64,000 bases of DNA from Scytonema sp. UIC 10036 (GCF_009725235.1 NZ_WJFC01000038.1:1-64000), one strand, 5' to 3'; positions 18,535 through 27,320 are shown, counted from the first letter of the stretch. Notes: generated by a model from the sequence alone, not told the origin. Made by a program: numbers and translations.

Positions 18535-18699
18535 CTTTAATCTTCAATTTTATTTATATATCTAAATTTACATTGCTTTTTCAAAAACATCATGTTTTCC
18601 GCTCATCTTCATAGAAAAAATATGTTAAAATAAAATTTGTTATAACTACCTATATAAGAGCAATACCATCAGATGGGAAGTCGTTTGACTAGTTATTAA

Positions 18700-20373
18700 T
18701 TACCCATTATTTTCTATTGTGACTATCTGCTTTTTAATTTTTTGAATTACATATTTGATTTGATTAACTATACCAGTTTTTGAGCATTCATTATTTCGCA
18801 AGTCATCTTGCTGACGTTCAATATCTTGAAGCTCAGATTCATAAAAATCAGAAATAATCTCGCTTTGAATATTCCTTTCATACTCGCTTCTAATTTCCAA
18901 GGCTACTTGCCTAAAACTTCGACGTAAATCTGCTCTCGCTTCACGAAGCTTTTGCTCATATTCTGCTTCATCTTGTTCCTGTTTAGCAGCAAGGAAGATT
19001 TCTAGAATTGCACCAACACCTCCAATAATAGGTCCTAAACCTCTGATGAATTTAGCCGCATTCACTGCTCCCCAAGGACGAAATTTAACTCCAAAAAACT
19101 TACCGACGTTATAAACTAAGTCTCTAGAAACTACAGATGCAAAACTTCCTATAGCACGCACCGCTTCAGGACTTTTTCTTAAAAAGGATGAAATTTCTGG
19201 TGTTCCTTCAACTTCTTCATAATCAACTTGTTTTCTACCTGTTGATGAAACTTGTACTTCTTCCACTAAAGAACGACCCAACCTTGATTGTAATAATTGT
19301 TCGAGTTGAATTTGAAGTTTACTTAATTCCTCTTCCAAGCCAAACTGTATTTTTTTCATTGTTTGTTTTGTAATTGAATCTATTTCTTTCTCAGCTTTTT
19401 TAATCGTCTGGTTAATATCTTCTTCACTATGTTTCCCATCAACTTTACTAGCAACACCTTCGCCAATCATTAATACTTCATGTTCGAGATTGTTAAATTC
19501 AGCTATATAACAATTCCTAAACCTTATTTGAGAAGTTTTAATAAGTAACATCTTGCGATGGAGTAGTTCTAAGAAATCTTTAGTTAATTTATCATCCGTA
19601 CTCAAAATATTATAAGACCGTTCTAATATATCTAAAGCACGGTTGAGAGGTGTTAACAGTCTTGCATACAATTTATTCTTATCAATTAATTTATGTAATG
19701 ATAACAAGAAAGTATCAAAACTAGATTCTTCGAGTAAAAATACTTTTTCATCTTTATCTTTTTCAGATTGAGCCTTCAAATAAGAATCGGCATCAATAAA
19801 ACAAGTGTAAAAATCATTAGGGTGATGAGGCTCTACAACTTCCAAAATGCTTTTAAGCAAAACTTCTGGCTTACCGCGTTCGCGACTCATTTTATTAATT
19901 ACTAAGAGCATTTGACTAACTCGCTGCATTTTGTTAGCAACTTTTTTGAAAAAAGCTCCACCTTGAGGGTTAAATAACTCGTTGGGAACAACAAATATGA
20001 GTAAATCACTTTTTGAAATTTGTTCTAGAGTGATTTGATCGTGCTCTGTTCTACCTGCATAAATACCTGGTGTATCAACTAGGAGAACTTCTTTCCAAGG
20101 ATATTCAGTAATCCTATCTGTACAAATTTCAGCACTGATTCGGACAGATGTATCACCCGTAAGAGCTTTAATCAAAGTAGATTTACCAGCATTATATTGA
20201 CCGATGAAGGCAATAGTTAATTGAGATTTTTGCCGATATTCATGAATAAAAATTTCAAAATCTCTAGCAAATACATCTATCTCATTATCAGTAGATGCAG
20301 ATAGTATCCTCAAAGTTTCAGAATATAAATCTTCTACTTGTTTAGCAATTTGCTTAAATTTTATCTCAGACAT
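18700..20373 (-). CDS. Dynamin-like large GTPase
   Basis: A 557-residue protein with an N-terminal GTPase domain: P-loop GQYNAGKST at 58-66, G3 DTPG at 100-103, and NKMS at 160-163 as the G4 motif. A long helical region follows, then a short hydrophobic segment (LGPIIGGVGAILEIF, about residues 455-470) that could dip into a membrane, and a charged helical tail. This layout fits bacterial dynamin-like proteins, which remodel or protect membranes and in some cases act in phage defence. It lies 121 bases downstream of another large GTPase gene; bacterial dynamins often work as such pairs. Confidence 0.85.
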   Translation of the reverse strand: MSEIKFKQIAKQVEDLYSETLRILSASTDNEIDVFARDFEIFIHEYRQKSQLTIAFIGQYNAGKSTLIKALTGDTSVRISAEICTDRITEYPWKEVLLVDTPGIYAGRTEHDQITLEQISKSDLLIFVVPNELFNPQGGAFFKKVANKMQRVSQMLLVINKMSRERGKPEVLLKSILEVVEPHHPNDFYTCFIDADSYLKAQSEKDKDEKVFLLEESSFDTFLLSLHKLIDKNKLYARLLTPLNRALDILERSYNILSTDDKLTKDFLELLHRKMLLIKTSQIRFRNCYIAEFNNLEHEVLMIGEGVASKVDGKHSEEDINQTIKKAEKEIDSITKQTMKKIQFGLEEELSKLQIQLEQLLQSRLGRSLVEEVQVSSTGRKQVDYEEVEGTPEISSFLRKSPEAVRAIGSFASVVSRDLVYNVGKFFGVKFRPWGAVNAAKFIRGLGPIIGGVGAILEIFLAAKQEQDEAEYEQKLREARADLRRSFRQVALEIRSEYERNIQSEIISDFYESELQDIERQQDDLRNNECSKTGIVNQIKYVIQKIKKQIVTIENNG

Positions 20374-20494
20374 TGACTACTACCTCTATTACTTTATAAT
20401 TGTCTTTTTAATGTAGCTAAAAAAAACTCAAACATTTAGTTATATACTGAACTACTTTATACTGCTCATAAAGAGACAGATGAAAGGATAATAA

Positions 20495-22663
20495 CTACAA
20501 CAATTCATCAGGTATAACTGACGAATAGCTCTTGAAATTTTTGGAATTTGATAACCTATTGCTTGGTTCTTTAAAGTCTAAGTCTCGCTTCAGTTGTTTT
20601 TTGATTTTCTCAAGTTGTGAAATTGCTTTTTCAAGGTTAGCCACAATTATTAGAAGTCCTTTAATATAAATATCTACCTGTTCTAGCACTTCAGTTTTAG
20701 CTCTAACAGCAATATTTGTATCTAGTAATTTTTGGTAAGTCTTATAAGTTTCCTGCTCAGATTGCTCCAAGCTCTTCCAAAGAGTTTCTTTAGCTTCTTG
20801 TTTAGTTTTTTGCCATGTTTTTTTCTCTCGGTCGCCAACGATTCCACTGAAATATCCAACAACGATAGATGTAACGCCAGCTATCAATCCCACAGGATTC
20901 AAAAAACTAGCTGCTGCAAAAGCACCGATAAAAACAGCAACAGCAGAGGCTGTACCTAAACCAACACTTACCAGCTTTAAAATTTTTCCAACTTGCAATT
21001 GTTGATAGTTTCCAAAATTAGTAGATTCTAACTTAATAGTTCCCATATCATATTGATATTGCCTTTGAAACTCATTTAAAGAAGCTACTAATTCCTGAAC
21101 TATCTCTTCAAATAAGTTTTTCATAGTAGTTTCAATTTTTTGTTTCTCTTCATTCATGCGATTCTGATACTCAGACTGAGCAATTTGTTTTCCTAGGTAT
21201 TGATCGACAAAACTAGGAATCCATTGTTTAATTTTACTAAATGAATCTTTACACGATCTTTGAATTTTAATTTTTCCATTTTTAACACTCTCTTGAAAAA
21301 GACTTGTAATTTCTGCTCGTTTATCTTTCAGAAAATCTGCTTGAGACACCAGAGATTTTTTATGCCTTTCTAACATCTCTATAATTAAATCGAGAAAATT
21401 TATAACTGCATCAAAAAATGTATTCCAGCGTCTTTGTTTTCCTCTTGTGTAGATTTCTGACGTAATTAAACTATAAATTTCTTCTATTTGGCTTAATTGC
21501 CAAAGTTTCTTGGCAATATCACTATGTTGAGGCTGATTACTCAGAAATGCTGCATAGGCATGAATACCAATAATTGCTACTTCTTCTATGTCTAAGCTGT
21601 GACTAATATAAGTACGAATATGACGTTTATGTTCATCTAACCTTTGCGAATCAAATATTTTTTCTGGATTTTTAATAAATCTCTCCAGGCGTTTTGGATT
21701 ATCAATATCATATTTAATATTAAGAATTACAAAAAAGTATTTTTTGATTTCTTGTAGCCAAGCTATAGCATCAAATTCACCCGGTTGAACAGAGTCATCG
21801 CTAGTGAGAAAAATAACGATGTCAGATTCATGTACTATTTCTACGGCTTTTTGTTTATCTTCTTCTCCTTGATAAGCTTCAATACCAGGTGTATCTATTA
21901 ATCGTAAGCCTTTCCATTTATATTCTCTGACATCTTTAGTTGTTCGCTGTGAACCTTTACCAATCGTACTGCCATCACCACAGGTTAAAGCTTCACGAAT
22001 AGTGCTTTTTCCAGCTTTAGTTCTACCAAATAAAACAACTGTGAAATCTGTTAAATGTTTACTTTTCGCTTCTAAGTATTTTTTTAGTTCTTGAAGCCCT
22101 TGATTGGTATGGCTTTCAATTTCATATACTATATTTCTCAAAACTTTAGCAAAATTAAAATTATTAGCATCTTTTTGTTTTAATAGATCGTATTTATTTC
22201 GAGCTAAATCAATCTTAAGATTTTGTAAAATAAACGTAATTTCTTTGTAGTAATTAAAAGTTTTTTGATAAGCATTATGAGCAGTTCTTGTTGATTCTTC
22301 CAAAGCCTGCTGAAATTCCTCAGCTGATATTTTGTTTGAATTATGATTTTCTGTTTCTACCTCCGGCTCATTTATTATAGCTGGTTCAACCTGAGACTCA
22401 ACTTCAAATTCTCGACACCAAGCAACATCAAAAGTACTTTTCTGCTTAGCAAGTATTTTAACTTTTTTCAATGATGTTGTTTTTAACTTAGAGATTTCCT
22501 CAAAGATAAATGCTGTTATATTTTCTGGCTCTGGAACTTCCGCAGACTCTAAAATAACTTTAAGTAACCTGTTCCTAGAAGTAGCAGTAACAGCTATACC
22601 TTGGTTATGAAAAAATTGCTTGAGTATATTTGAGACTACTTCTTCAAGAGTTGATGGAATCAT
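20495..22663 (-). CDS. Dynamin-like large GTPase with N-terminal extension
   Basis: The 722-residue protein has a 200-residue N-terminal extension, then a GTPase domain with P-loop FGRTKAGKS at 212-220, DTPG at 257-260 and the G4-like NIKYD at 315-319. A helical stalk follows, then a strongly hydrophobic hairpin (VGLGTASAVAVFIGAFAAAS and GLIAGVTSIVVGYFSGI, about 570-610) fit for membrane insertion, and a coiled C-terminus. It is first in a two- or three-gene unit with the 557-residue GTPase. Low GC content relative to neighbours hints at transfer. A membrane-guarding defence role is plausible but unproven. Confidence 0.85.
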   Translation of the reverse strand: MIPSTLEEVVSNILKQFFHNQGIAVTATSRNRLLKVILESAEVPEPENITAFIFEEISKLKTTSLKKVKILAKQKSTFDVAWCREFEVESQVEPAIINEPEVETENHNSNKISAEEFQQALEESTRTAHNAYQKTFNYYKEITFILQNLKIDLARNKYDLLKQKDANNFNFAKVLRNIVYEIESHTNQGLQELKKYLEAKSKHLTDFTVVLFGRTKAGKSTIREALTCGDGSTIGKGSQRTTKDVREYKWKGLRLIDTPGIEAYQGEEDKQKAVEIVHESDIVIFLTSDDSVQPGEFDAIAWLQEIKKYFFVILNIKYDIDNPKRLERFIKNPEKIFDSQRLDEHKRHIRTYISHSLDIEEVAIIGIHAYAAFLSNQPQHSDIAKKLWQLSQIEEIYSLITSEIYTRGKQRRWNTFFDAVINFLDLIIEMLERHKKSLVSQADFLKDKRAEITSLFQESVKNGKIKIQRSCKDSFSKIKQWIPSFVDQYLGKQIAQSEYQNRMNEEKQKIETTMKNLFEEIVQELVASLNEFQRQYQYDMGTIKLESTNFGNYQQLQVGKILKLVSVGLGTASAVAVFIGAFAAASFLNPVGLIAGVTSIVVGYFSGIVGDREKKTWQKTKQEAKETLWKSLEQSEQETYKTYQKLLDTNIAVRAKTEVLEQVDIYIKGLLIIVANLEKAISQLEKIKKQLKRDLDFKEPSNRLSNSKNFKSYSSVIPDELL

Positions 22664-22850
22664 ACTGAGTCATAAGAATGGATTAAAAAGCTTTATGACT
22701 CAGTATTCCCATTTCTCGCTAGTGACTTACCAGAAAGGTTGAATTTAAATACAAAAATTTACATAATTTTGAGTTGGATTTCTTCTCTTTTTTTGTATAA
22801 GTAACCTGCATCACTCAAAGCATTCACTAAAGCGTTAATCAGAAATTGAT

Positions 22851-22997
22851 ACAGGTGCTGAAGTCCGCCAACCCATGGGAGTCTCTATCTTAAGAGGTTT
22901 TACCACTTCTACCTTACTCACCCTAGTCGTCGTACCCGTGCTATTTTCGTATATTGACAATTTCCAAACCTACATGCTGAATTTATTTAAATGCTGA
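22851..22997 (+). pseudogene. 3' remnant of an RND efflux pump gene
   Basis: The frame reads GAEVRQPMGVSILRGFTTS, then TLLTLVVVPVLFSYIDNFQT and stops after NLFKC. It is nearly identical in protein and DNA to the end of the intact pump gene (about 16654-16790). Only some 45 C-terminal codons remain, and they run directly into a toxin fragment. It is the relic of a second pump gene or a duplicated segment. Confidence 0.88.
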
Positions 22998-23103
22998 AAA
23001 TATTGTTGTCATACTATGTGGAGGCGACAAAAGCACGCAGAATCAGGACATTGAGAACGCAAAAGCTTATTGGAAGGAGTACCATGACCGTGAGAAAATT
23101 TAG
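22996..23103 (+). pseudogene. 3' remnant of HigB/RelE-type toxin gene
   Basis: In phase with a TAG at 23101-23103 the sequence reads ENIVVILCGGDKSTQNQ, then DIENAKAYWKEYHDREKI. This is the C-terminus of the 'addiction module killer' family, recognisable by CGGDKSxQ and DIxxAKxYW. Everything 5' has been replaced by the pump remnant. Its end overlaps the antitoxin start by 20 bases, the usual arrangement in this toxin-antitoxin family. Confidence 0.8.
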
Positions 23104-23411
23104 AACACTCGATGAATTTGAAGAAGAGTACTTCCGCAAGCACCCGGAAGAAATAGACGACTATTTAATCGAGATATTTCAAGAATACGCAGCTATACAA
23201 TGATACTAGCGCATTACTGGCTTCTTTAGGTATCATTGCTCGTGTACGGGGAGTTAGTGAGATAGCTGAGCAAACAGGTATGACGCGCCGAGGATTGCAA
23301 AAAGCCTTATCTAGCAATGGGAACCCGCGTCTTGAAAACGTCAATTCTATTATGAAGGCGATGGGATACTGTCTGATGCCGCAAAGAATCACGCCAAACA
23401 CAGCAAAATGA
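23084..23411 (+). pseudogene. Frameshifted HigA-like antitoxin gene
   Basis: From an ATG at 23084 with GGAAGGAG before it, the gene encodes MTVRKFRTLDEFEEEYFRKH and continues to IFQEYA; the frame then shifts at about 23190-23200 and resumes as NDTSALLASLGIIARVRGVS with a helix-turn-helix (EIAEQTGMTRRGLQKALS) ending at a TGA. It is the 'addiction module antidote' type with C-terminal HTH. As read, translation ends early at 23203, so the DNA-binding half would be lost. Confidence 0.8.
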
Positions 23412-23439
23412 ATCATAAAACTTCGTGAAAAGTGACGTG

Positions 23440-23550
23440 TTTTACCGATCGCGAGCGCTGAGAATAAAGACTCTCGATCGCACTATATTGTTGATGGAGA
23501 TCGCGAAAAATCCAATTTTGTGAATAGGCGCGATCGCCTACATCTTTTGG
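23440..23550 (+). repeat. 111-bp dispersed repeat, copy B
   Basis: Second copy of the repeat at 18182-18292, same orientation and length. The substitutions leave the frame open (IASAENKDSRSHYIVDG). It lies between the broken antitoxin gene and the PIN toxin gene. Confidence 0.75.
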
Positions 23551-23630
23551 AAATCTTGCGTTCCTCAGTGCGATACCATTGTCAAATAAAAGCAATTCAG
23601 TATAACTTAATATAATGAATCAATTCATCG

Positions 23631-24065
23631 TTATTCAGGCACTTGTACTAATGCTGCAATTGCCTCTCCCAATCGAATAAAATCTTTTGGATTCAATGTC
23701 AAAAGACAATCAACATTTGCCTTCACAGCTGTTCTAGCAATCAATGCATCAAATACTCCACCCCCTGAAAGTTTGAGCGCTGCCATTTGAGCAATTGCCA
23801 CCTCGTAATCTTTAGCCTGTAGTGGAACTGCTTCAATGTACTTAATTAGATCGGCGATCGCTGAAAGAGCCTCATCTGGAGAAACTCGCAGAGGTTCTGG
23901 CAGACGAGTCATTACAGAGTACAATTCAGCCAAAGTATGAGTTGACATATATCCATGAACTTCTTGACGTTGTGCCATCTTAAGTTTAGGAAGTGCAAGA
24001 CAATGGTTTGGATGATTAACTAATAATGCAACAATTAATACAAACGTATCGTACAGAATTTTCAC
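23631..24065 (-). CDS. PIN-domain toxin (VapC-like ribonuclease)
   Basis: A 144-residue protein with the PIN acidic residues: Asp in KILYDTFVL, Glu in STHTLAELYS, Asp in GGGVFDALIA and a C-terminal Asp in DCLLTLNPKDF. Such proteins cleave RNA when freed from their antitoxin. The GTG at 24065 overlaps the antitoxin stop in GTGA, and is preferred over the TTG at 24068. The usual Ser after the first Asp-Thr is Phe here (DTF), and the toxin frame itself appears intact. Confidence 0.85.
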   Translation of the reverse strand: MKILYDTFVLIVALLVNHPNHCLALPKLKMAQRQEVHGYMSTHTLAELYSVMTRLPEPLRVSPDEALSAIADLIKYIEAVPLQAKDYEVAIAQMAALKLSGGGVFDALIARTAVKANVDCLLTLNPKDFIRLGEAIAALVQVPE

Positions 24066-24375
24066 CAACCCATTTTCCCTATTTGTTCTTGAATTCTTTC
24101 CTCTCGCATCTCACCAATAAACGCATTAATGTCAAACTCATTTAATTGCCCAGTTTCAATCACTAAAACACCGTGTTCGCGGTACAATTTTGGGCGAGCG
24201 GAAGACGCAGCTATAGCATCGGTTGTTACCGATTCAATTGCATGATTTTTTTTTGCTGTTGCTTAAGCTTAGATAACTTCTCAGACACTGCTTGAACAAC
24301 AAACTGCTCGGTTGATAGACCCAGGGATTTAGCCCATTGTTCGACCTCTTGCTGAAGTTCAGAAGTAAAATTCAT
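24062..24375 (-). pseudogene. PIN-toxin antitoxin gene with homopolymer frameshift
   Basis: An ATG at 24375 starts MNFTSELQQEVEQWAKSLGL and a helical N-terminus up to KLKQQ. A run of nine A (coding strand; plus-strand T run at 24246-24254) then shifts the frame. In the alternative frame the protein goes on as KNHAIESVTTDAIAASSARP to GKMGW and a TGA that overlaps the toxin start. With ten or seven A the gene would be a normal antitoxin of about 103 residues. The break could be real, phase-variable, or a homopolymer reading error. Confidence 0.72.
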
Positions 24376-24444
24376 TTTTATTTCTCATTTCGCTACGTTT
24401 CACATTATTAAGCCAACTTAGCCATGTGATTTTTGCTATCTTAA

Positions 24445-24474
24445 CATATTTAAAAAATTAGATGCTTGTTTGTG
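24445..24474. repeat. Direct repeat upstream of tRNA-Gly
   Basis: CATATTTAAAAAATTAGATG followed by CTTGTTTGTG. A near copy (CATATTAAAAAATTAGATGC then TCGTTGTG) lies at 24744-24771, so about 300 bp containing tRNA-Gly is bracketed by direct repeats of about 28-30 bp. Confidence 0.6.
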
Positions 24475-24588
24475 TACGATCGGGAATGGGTTGTGATTAT
24501 TGAAAACTTGTAAAGAAATTTATTAATCGCTAGCTGAAATTAAAAAACTGTGTTAGGATAAAAGACGAATTAAAAAATGGAACCATTT

Positions 24589-24660
24589 GCGGGTGTAATT
24601 CAGTGGTAGAATGTCACCTTCCCAAGGTGAACGTCGTGGGTTCGAGTCCCATCGCCCGCT
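24589..24660 (+). tRNA. tRNA-Gly (anticodon CCC)
   Basis: The 72-nt sequence folds as a cloverleaf: acceptor stem GCGGGTG pairs with CGCCCGC (one G-U), D-arm with AATTCAGTGGTAGAA, anticodon stem TCACC/GGTGA enclosing TTCCCAA, hence anticodon CCC, and T-arm GTGGGTTCGAGTCCCAT. The CCA end is not encoded. It reads GGG codons. It stands alone, flanked by short direct repeats. Confidence 0.95.
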
Positions 24661-25224
24661 TTATATTAGTGTGATAAGAACCTGAAGCTAGGACTATGTG
24701 AACGCAAATTCGTACTATCTTTGGGGATTTGACGACGTGCAACCATATTAAAAAATTAGATGCTCGTTGTGCCAATTCTGGTGCAGTGCTCTACGATTAA
24801 AACAGCTTAAATTTATACTCTCAAGACTTGTCATATGGATAATAATATGACACGCATAATAATTTTATCTATCAAAAGTATAAAGCGAAAAATTGTAATA
24901 CCTGTAACATCTAAGTGTGCGAGCGCTACTCTATATCTGTCTTTAGTTCGTAGTTGATTTGAACAAGCCATCAAATGTGTTTTTCTCCACACTCTTGTCA
25001 GCAATTTAGCGAAGGTACAATATTTATAGCATTGTGTCTATAGCGATCCGACATCATTCATGCAAAACTTTAAATAATGTAGGTAGGGCTAAAGCTGACT
25101 ATGTAAGGCTTTTGTACGACAGAGCAACTACCTACGCGTATTTCACAAATCAAATAGGATTGCTATAATTCAATCAAAAGATTGACATAAAATTATAAAT
25201 GATAGTAATTTTAGGTAAATAAGT
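24661..25224. other. Gene-free stretch with repeats
   Basis: No open frame of note. It holds the second copy of the direct repeat (24744-24771) and a MITE-like element (25039-25167). The rest is AT-rich with no recognised RNA or gene. Confidence 0.5.
25039..25167. mobile_element. MITE-like element with TATAGC(G/A)ATCC termini
   Basis: The left end TATAGCGATCCGACATCATT and the reverse complement of the right end, TATAGCAATCCTATTTGATT, match at 10 of the first 11 bases and about two-thirds of the first 30. The element is 129 bp and has no coding capacity. Such termini are typical of small non-autonomous elements in filamentous cyanobacteria. Confidence 0.55.
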
Positions 25225-25446
25225 ATGCACTCCATCTTAAAAGTTGATATTTTTGAACTAAGTGTGTCTGAACGGATTCAGCTAGCAGAGGATTTATGGG
25301 ATAGTATTCTTTCTGACAGTCATGAAGTTCCTCTCAGCGAAACACAAAAGCAGGAATTAGATAGACGTTTAGAAATCCACAGTCAAAACCCAAAGCAGGG
25401 TTCAACTTGGGAAGAAGTTAAACAAAGACTAGGTTTTTCTCAATGA
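25225..25446 (+). CDS. Addiction-module component antitoxin (TIGR02574-like)
   Basis: A 73-residue antitoxin beginning MHSILKVDIFELSVSERIQL with LAEDLWDSI and ending GSTWEEVKQRLG, the typical pattern of the 'putative addiction module component' family. It neutralises the RelE/ParE toxin encoded next, with which it overlaps by four bases (ATGA), and probably represses its own operon. Confidence 0.88.
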   Translation: MHSILKVDIFELSVSERIQLAEDLWDSILSDSHEVPLSETQKQELDRRLEIHSQNPKQGSTWEEVKQRLGFSQ

Positions 25447-25742
25447 CTTATCAGTTAACTATTAGCCCAGAAGCAGAACTTGATATCCAAGATGCTTTTG
25501 AGTGGTATGAGCAGCGTAATTCTGGATTAGGTTCGGAATTTGTACGCGCTGTTGATAGCTGTTTCGCATTAATCGGGCGTAATCCTTTAGCTTATCCCAT
25601 AGTGTATCGGCAAGTAAGACGAGCATTGATACGTCGGTTTCCCTATGGGATAGCGTATGTTGTGGAAGACGATGTGATTACTATCATTGCTTGCTTTCAC
25701 GCGAAACGTGACCCAAAAAAATGGCAACAAAGGAATATTTGA
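25443..25742 (+). CDS. RelE/ParE-family toxin
   Basis: A 99-residue toxin with the family pattern ISPEAELDIQDAFEWYEQRN, then GSEFVRAVDSCF, YPIVYRQVRRALIRRFPYGI and the C-terminal ACFHAKRDPKKW. RelE-type members cut mRNA on ribosomes and ParE-type ones poison gyrase; the sequence alone does not decide which. It looks intact and forms a complete locus with the preceding antitoxin. Confidence 0.88.
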   Translation: MTYQLTISPEAELDIQDAFEWYEQRNSGLGSEFVRAVDSCFALIGRNPLAYPIVYRQVRRALIRRFPYGIAYVVEDDVITIIACFHAKRDPKKWQQRNI

Positions 25743-26251
25743 ATTTGGGCAAAACCCAAGCAGTATTGGATCGGATTGGGTGTAAAGTCATAACAAGTAC
25801 GAGTATTTCGGGAGTAACTTATTTTTCCACCGTAAAATTACTACTTAGAAACGCTCACAAAAACGAACTTAGCAGTGAAACAGATGACTCTTTAGGGATA
25901 GGAATTACAAAGTTATTTGTAGAAACTCCCAAAAAAACTCCTGCTTTGGCTAAAAAACTTATAAAACAAGCAAAACAAGAGTTAACTGATGAAAGCTTGA
26001 AACAGAAAGTGCTAGCATTTATCCAAACGGTTGTAGTGTACAAGTTACCCAATGTGAGTGCGGAGGAAATAGAAGCGATGCTTAATTTAAGTGACGATAT
26101 TAAGAACACTGCTTTTTATCAAAGTATCTTAAAAAAAACTAAATTGGAAGTTGTACCGATTTTACTGGAAAGAGGATTAAGCATTCAGGAAGTTGCTGAA
26201 TCTTTAAAACTAGACGTGGAAGAAGTCAGAAAGGCTGCAGGAGAACTATAG
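25721..26251 (+). pseudogene. 5'-truncated Rpn/DUF2887-type protein
   Basis: From about 25890 the frame encodes LGIGITKLFVETPKKTPALA and continues through KAKQELTDE-like, FIQTVVVYKLPNVSAEEIEA and ML to a C-terminus with SIQEVAESLKLDVEEVRKAA. This is the tail of Rpn-family (DUF2887/DUF4351) proteins, whose missing N-terminal half holds the PD-(D/E)XK nuclease. The first 50 codons of the open frame do not match the family and overlap the toxin gene, so the gene is a remnant, though still open. Confidence 0.6.
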
Positions 26252-26340
26252 ACCTCTTGCATAGATAGACAGTGATGTTAGGTATTATCTCAGAGACTTG
26301 GTTTCTTTGAGAAACCAGGTTTCTTGATTCCTGTAGTTAC

Positions 26341-26392
26341 GCGATCGCACGATTATTAAAATAAACACATTATAGGTTATAACTGAAAAATG
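26341..26392 (+). repeat. Upstream repeat shared with 28080-28130
   Basis: GCGATCGCACGATTATTAAA followed by ATAA..., TATAGGTTATAACTGAAAA recurs at 28080-28130 as CGATCGCACGGTTGTTCAAA and TATAGGTTATAACTAAAA. Each copy ends a few tens of bases before the start of a gene, so it may carry a common promoter. Confidence 0.6.
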
Positions 26393-26403
26393 TTTTACAT
26401 TAT

Positions 26404-27108
26404 ATGACAAGACTATACTCAGATCTCTGTCATGCAGATACTCGTTATTGGCTTGAAGTCTTGGCAGATAAGAGTATTGAACCAAGAAAGTATAAAGAGG
26501 CAATGACTGAGGTAGGTAGAAGACTTGGTGATTCTATTCTATCTAAAATTGATGATGTTCAGGGTGATGTATATCTTGCTTGTACTGTAGAAGATGCTGA
26601 TTTTTTAGCAAAAGGTATGCTTTCAAGTCTAGAAAAGCATCTCTCTAAGATTTCTTTTGCTTGTTTTTGGAATGAACGCTTTTCACCCTTTGAAATTGAA
26701 GACTTAAAAGTGGCTCCAATTTTAAAGAAATATCAAGAACCTACTTCCAAAAATATCAAATACTTAATCGTTCTTAAATCTATTATCTCTGGCGCTTGTG
26801 TAGTTAGGACTAATTTGGTTAATCTTATCCAAAAAATAGAACCGGAACAAATCTTTATTGCTGCACCTATCATTTATAAACATGCGGAACAAAAATTAAA
26901 AGACGAATTTGAAAAGAAAATTTATGATAAATTCCAGTTGTTTTATTTTGCTAAGGATGATGAACGTACTTGTGAAGGTGAGGTGATTCCAGGAATAGGA
27001 GGAAACATTTATCTGCGTCTGTGTTTTGAGGGACAATCTCATAAAAATGAATATATTCCTGAAATTGTAATAGCAAGGCGTTCTCAATTCATAAATCGTA
27101 ATTCATAA
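26404..27108 (+). CDS. Hypothetical protein, possibly phosphoribosyltransferase-like
   Basis: A 234-residue soluble protein beginning MTRLYSDLCHADTRYWLEVL. The middle part (YLIVLKSIISGACVVRTNLV followed by IFIAAPIIYKHAEQKL) resembles a beta strand, a glycine-containing loop and a helix as seen around the PRPP loop of phosphoribosyltransferases, but the usual acidic pair is not present, so the match is weak. It shares its upstream sequence with the helicase remnant at 28147. Low GC content suggests it arrived with accessory DNA. Confidence 0.55.
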   Translation: MTRLYSDLCHADTRYWLEVLADKSIEPRKYKEAMTEVGRRLGDSILSKIDDVQGDVYLACTVEDADFLAKGMLSSLEKHLSKISFACFWNERFSPFEIEDLKVAPILKKYQEPTSKNIKYLIVLKSIISGACVVRTNLVNLIQKIEPEQIFIAAPIIYKHAEQKLKDEFEKKIYDKFQLFYFAKDDERTCEGEVIPGIGGNIYLRLCFEGQSHKNEYIPEIVIARRSQFINRNS

Positions 27109-27320
27109 TGATTACCTTGTGAATAAATTTGGAGGCTGCGGTTTTTTCTCATTCAGACGCGATAGGGAAGAAGATCAGCTATATAGGCGTGGGAATTAAT
27201 GTTTTCTTGGGTACAACTCTTGTAAAGATGTGCTATAAAGCGTTTTTATGTCTAAGCGCTCGCACAAGCGTTAATGAATGTAGTGGAGATTATGAGTGGA
27301 AGATTATGAAGATTGGATAT

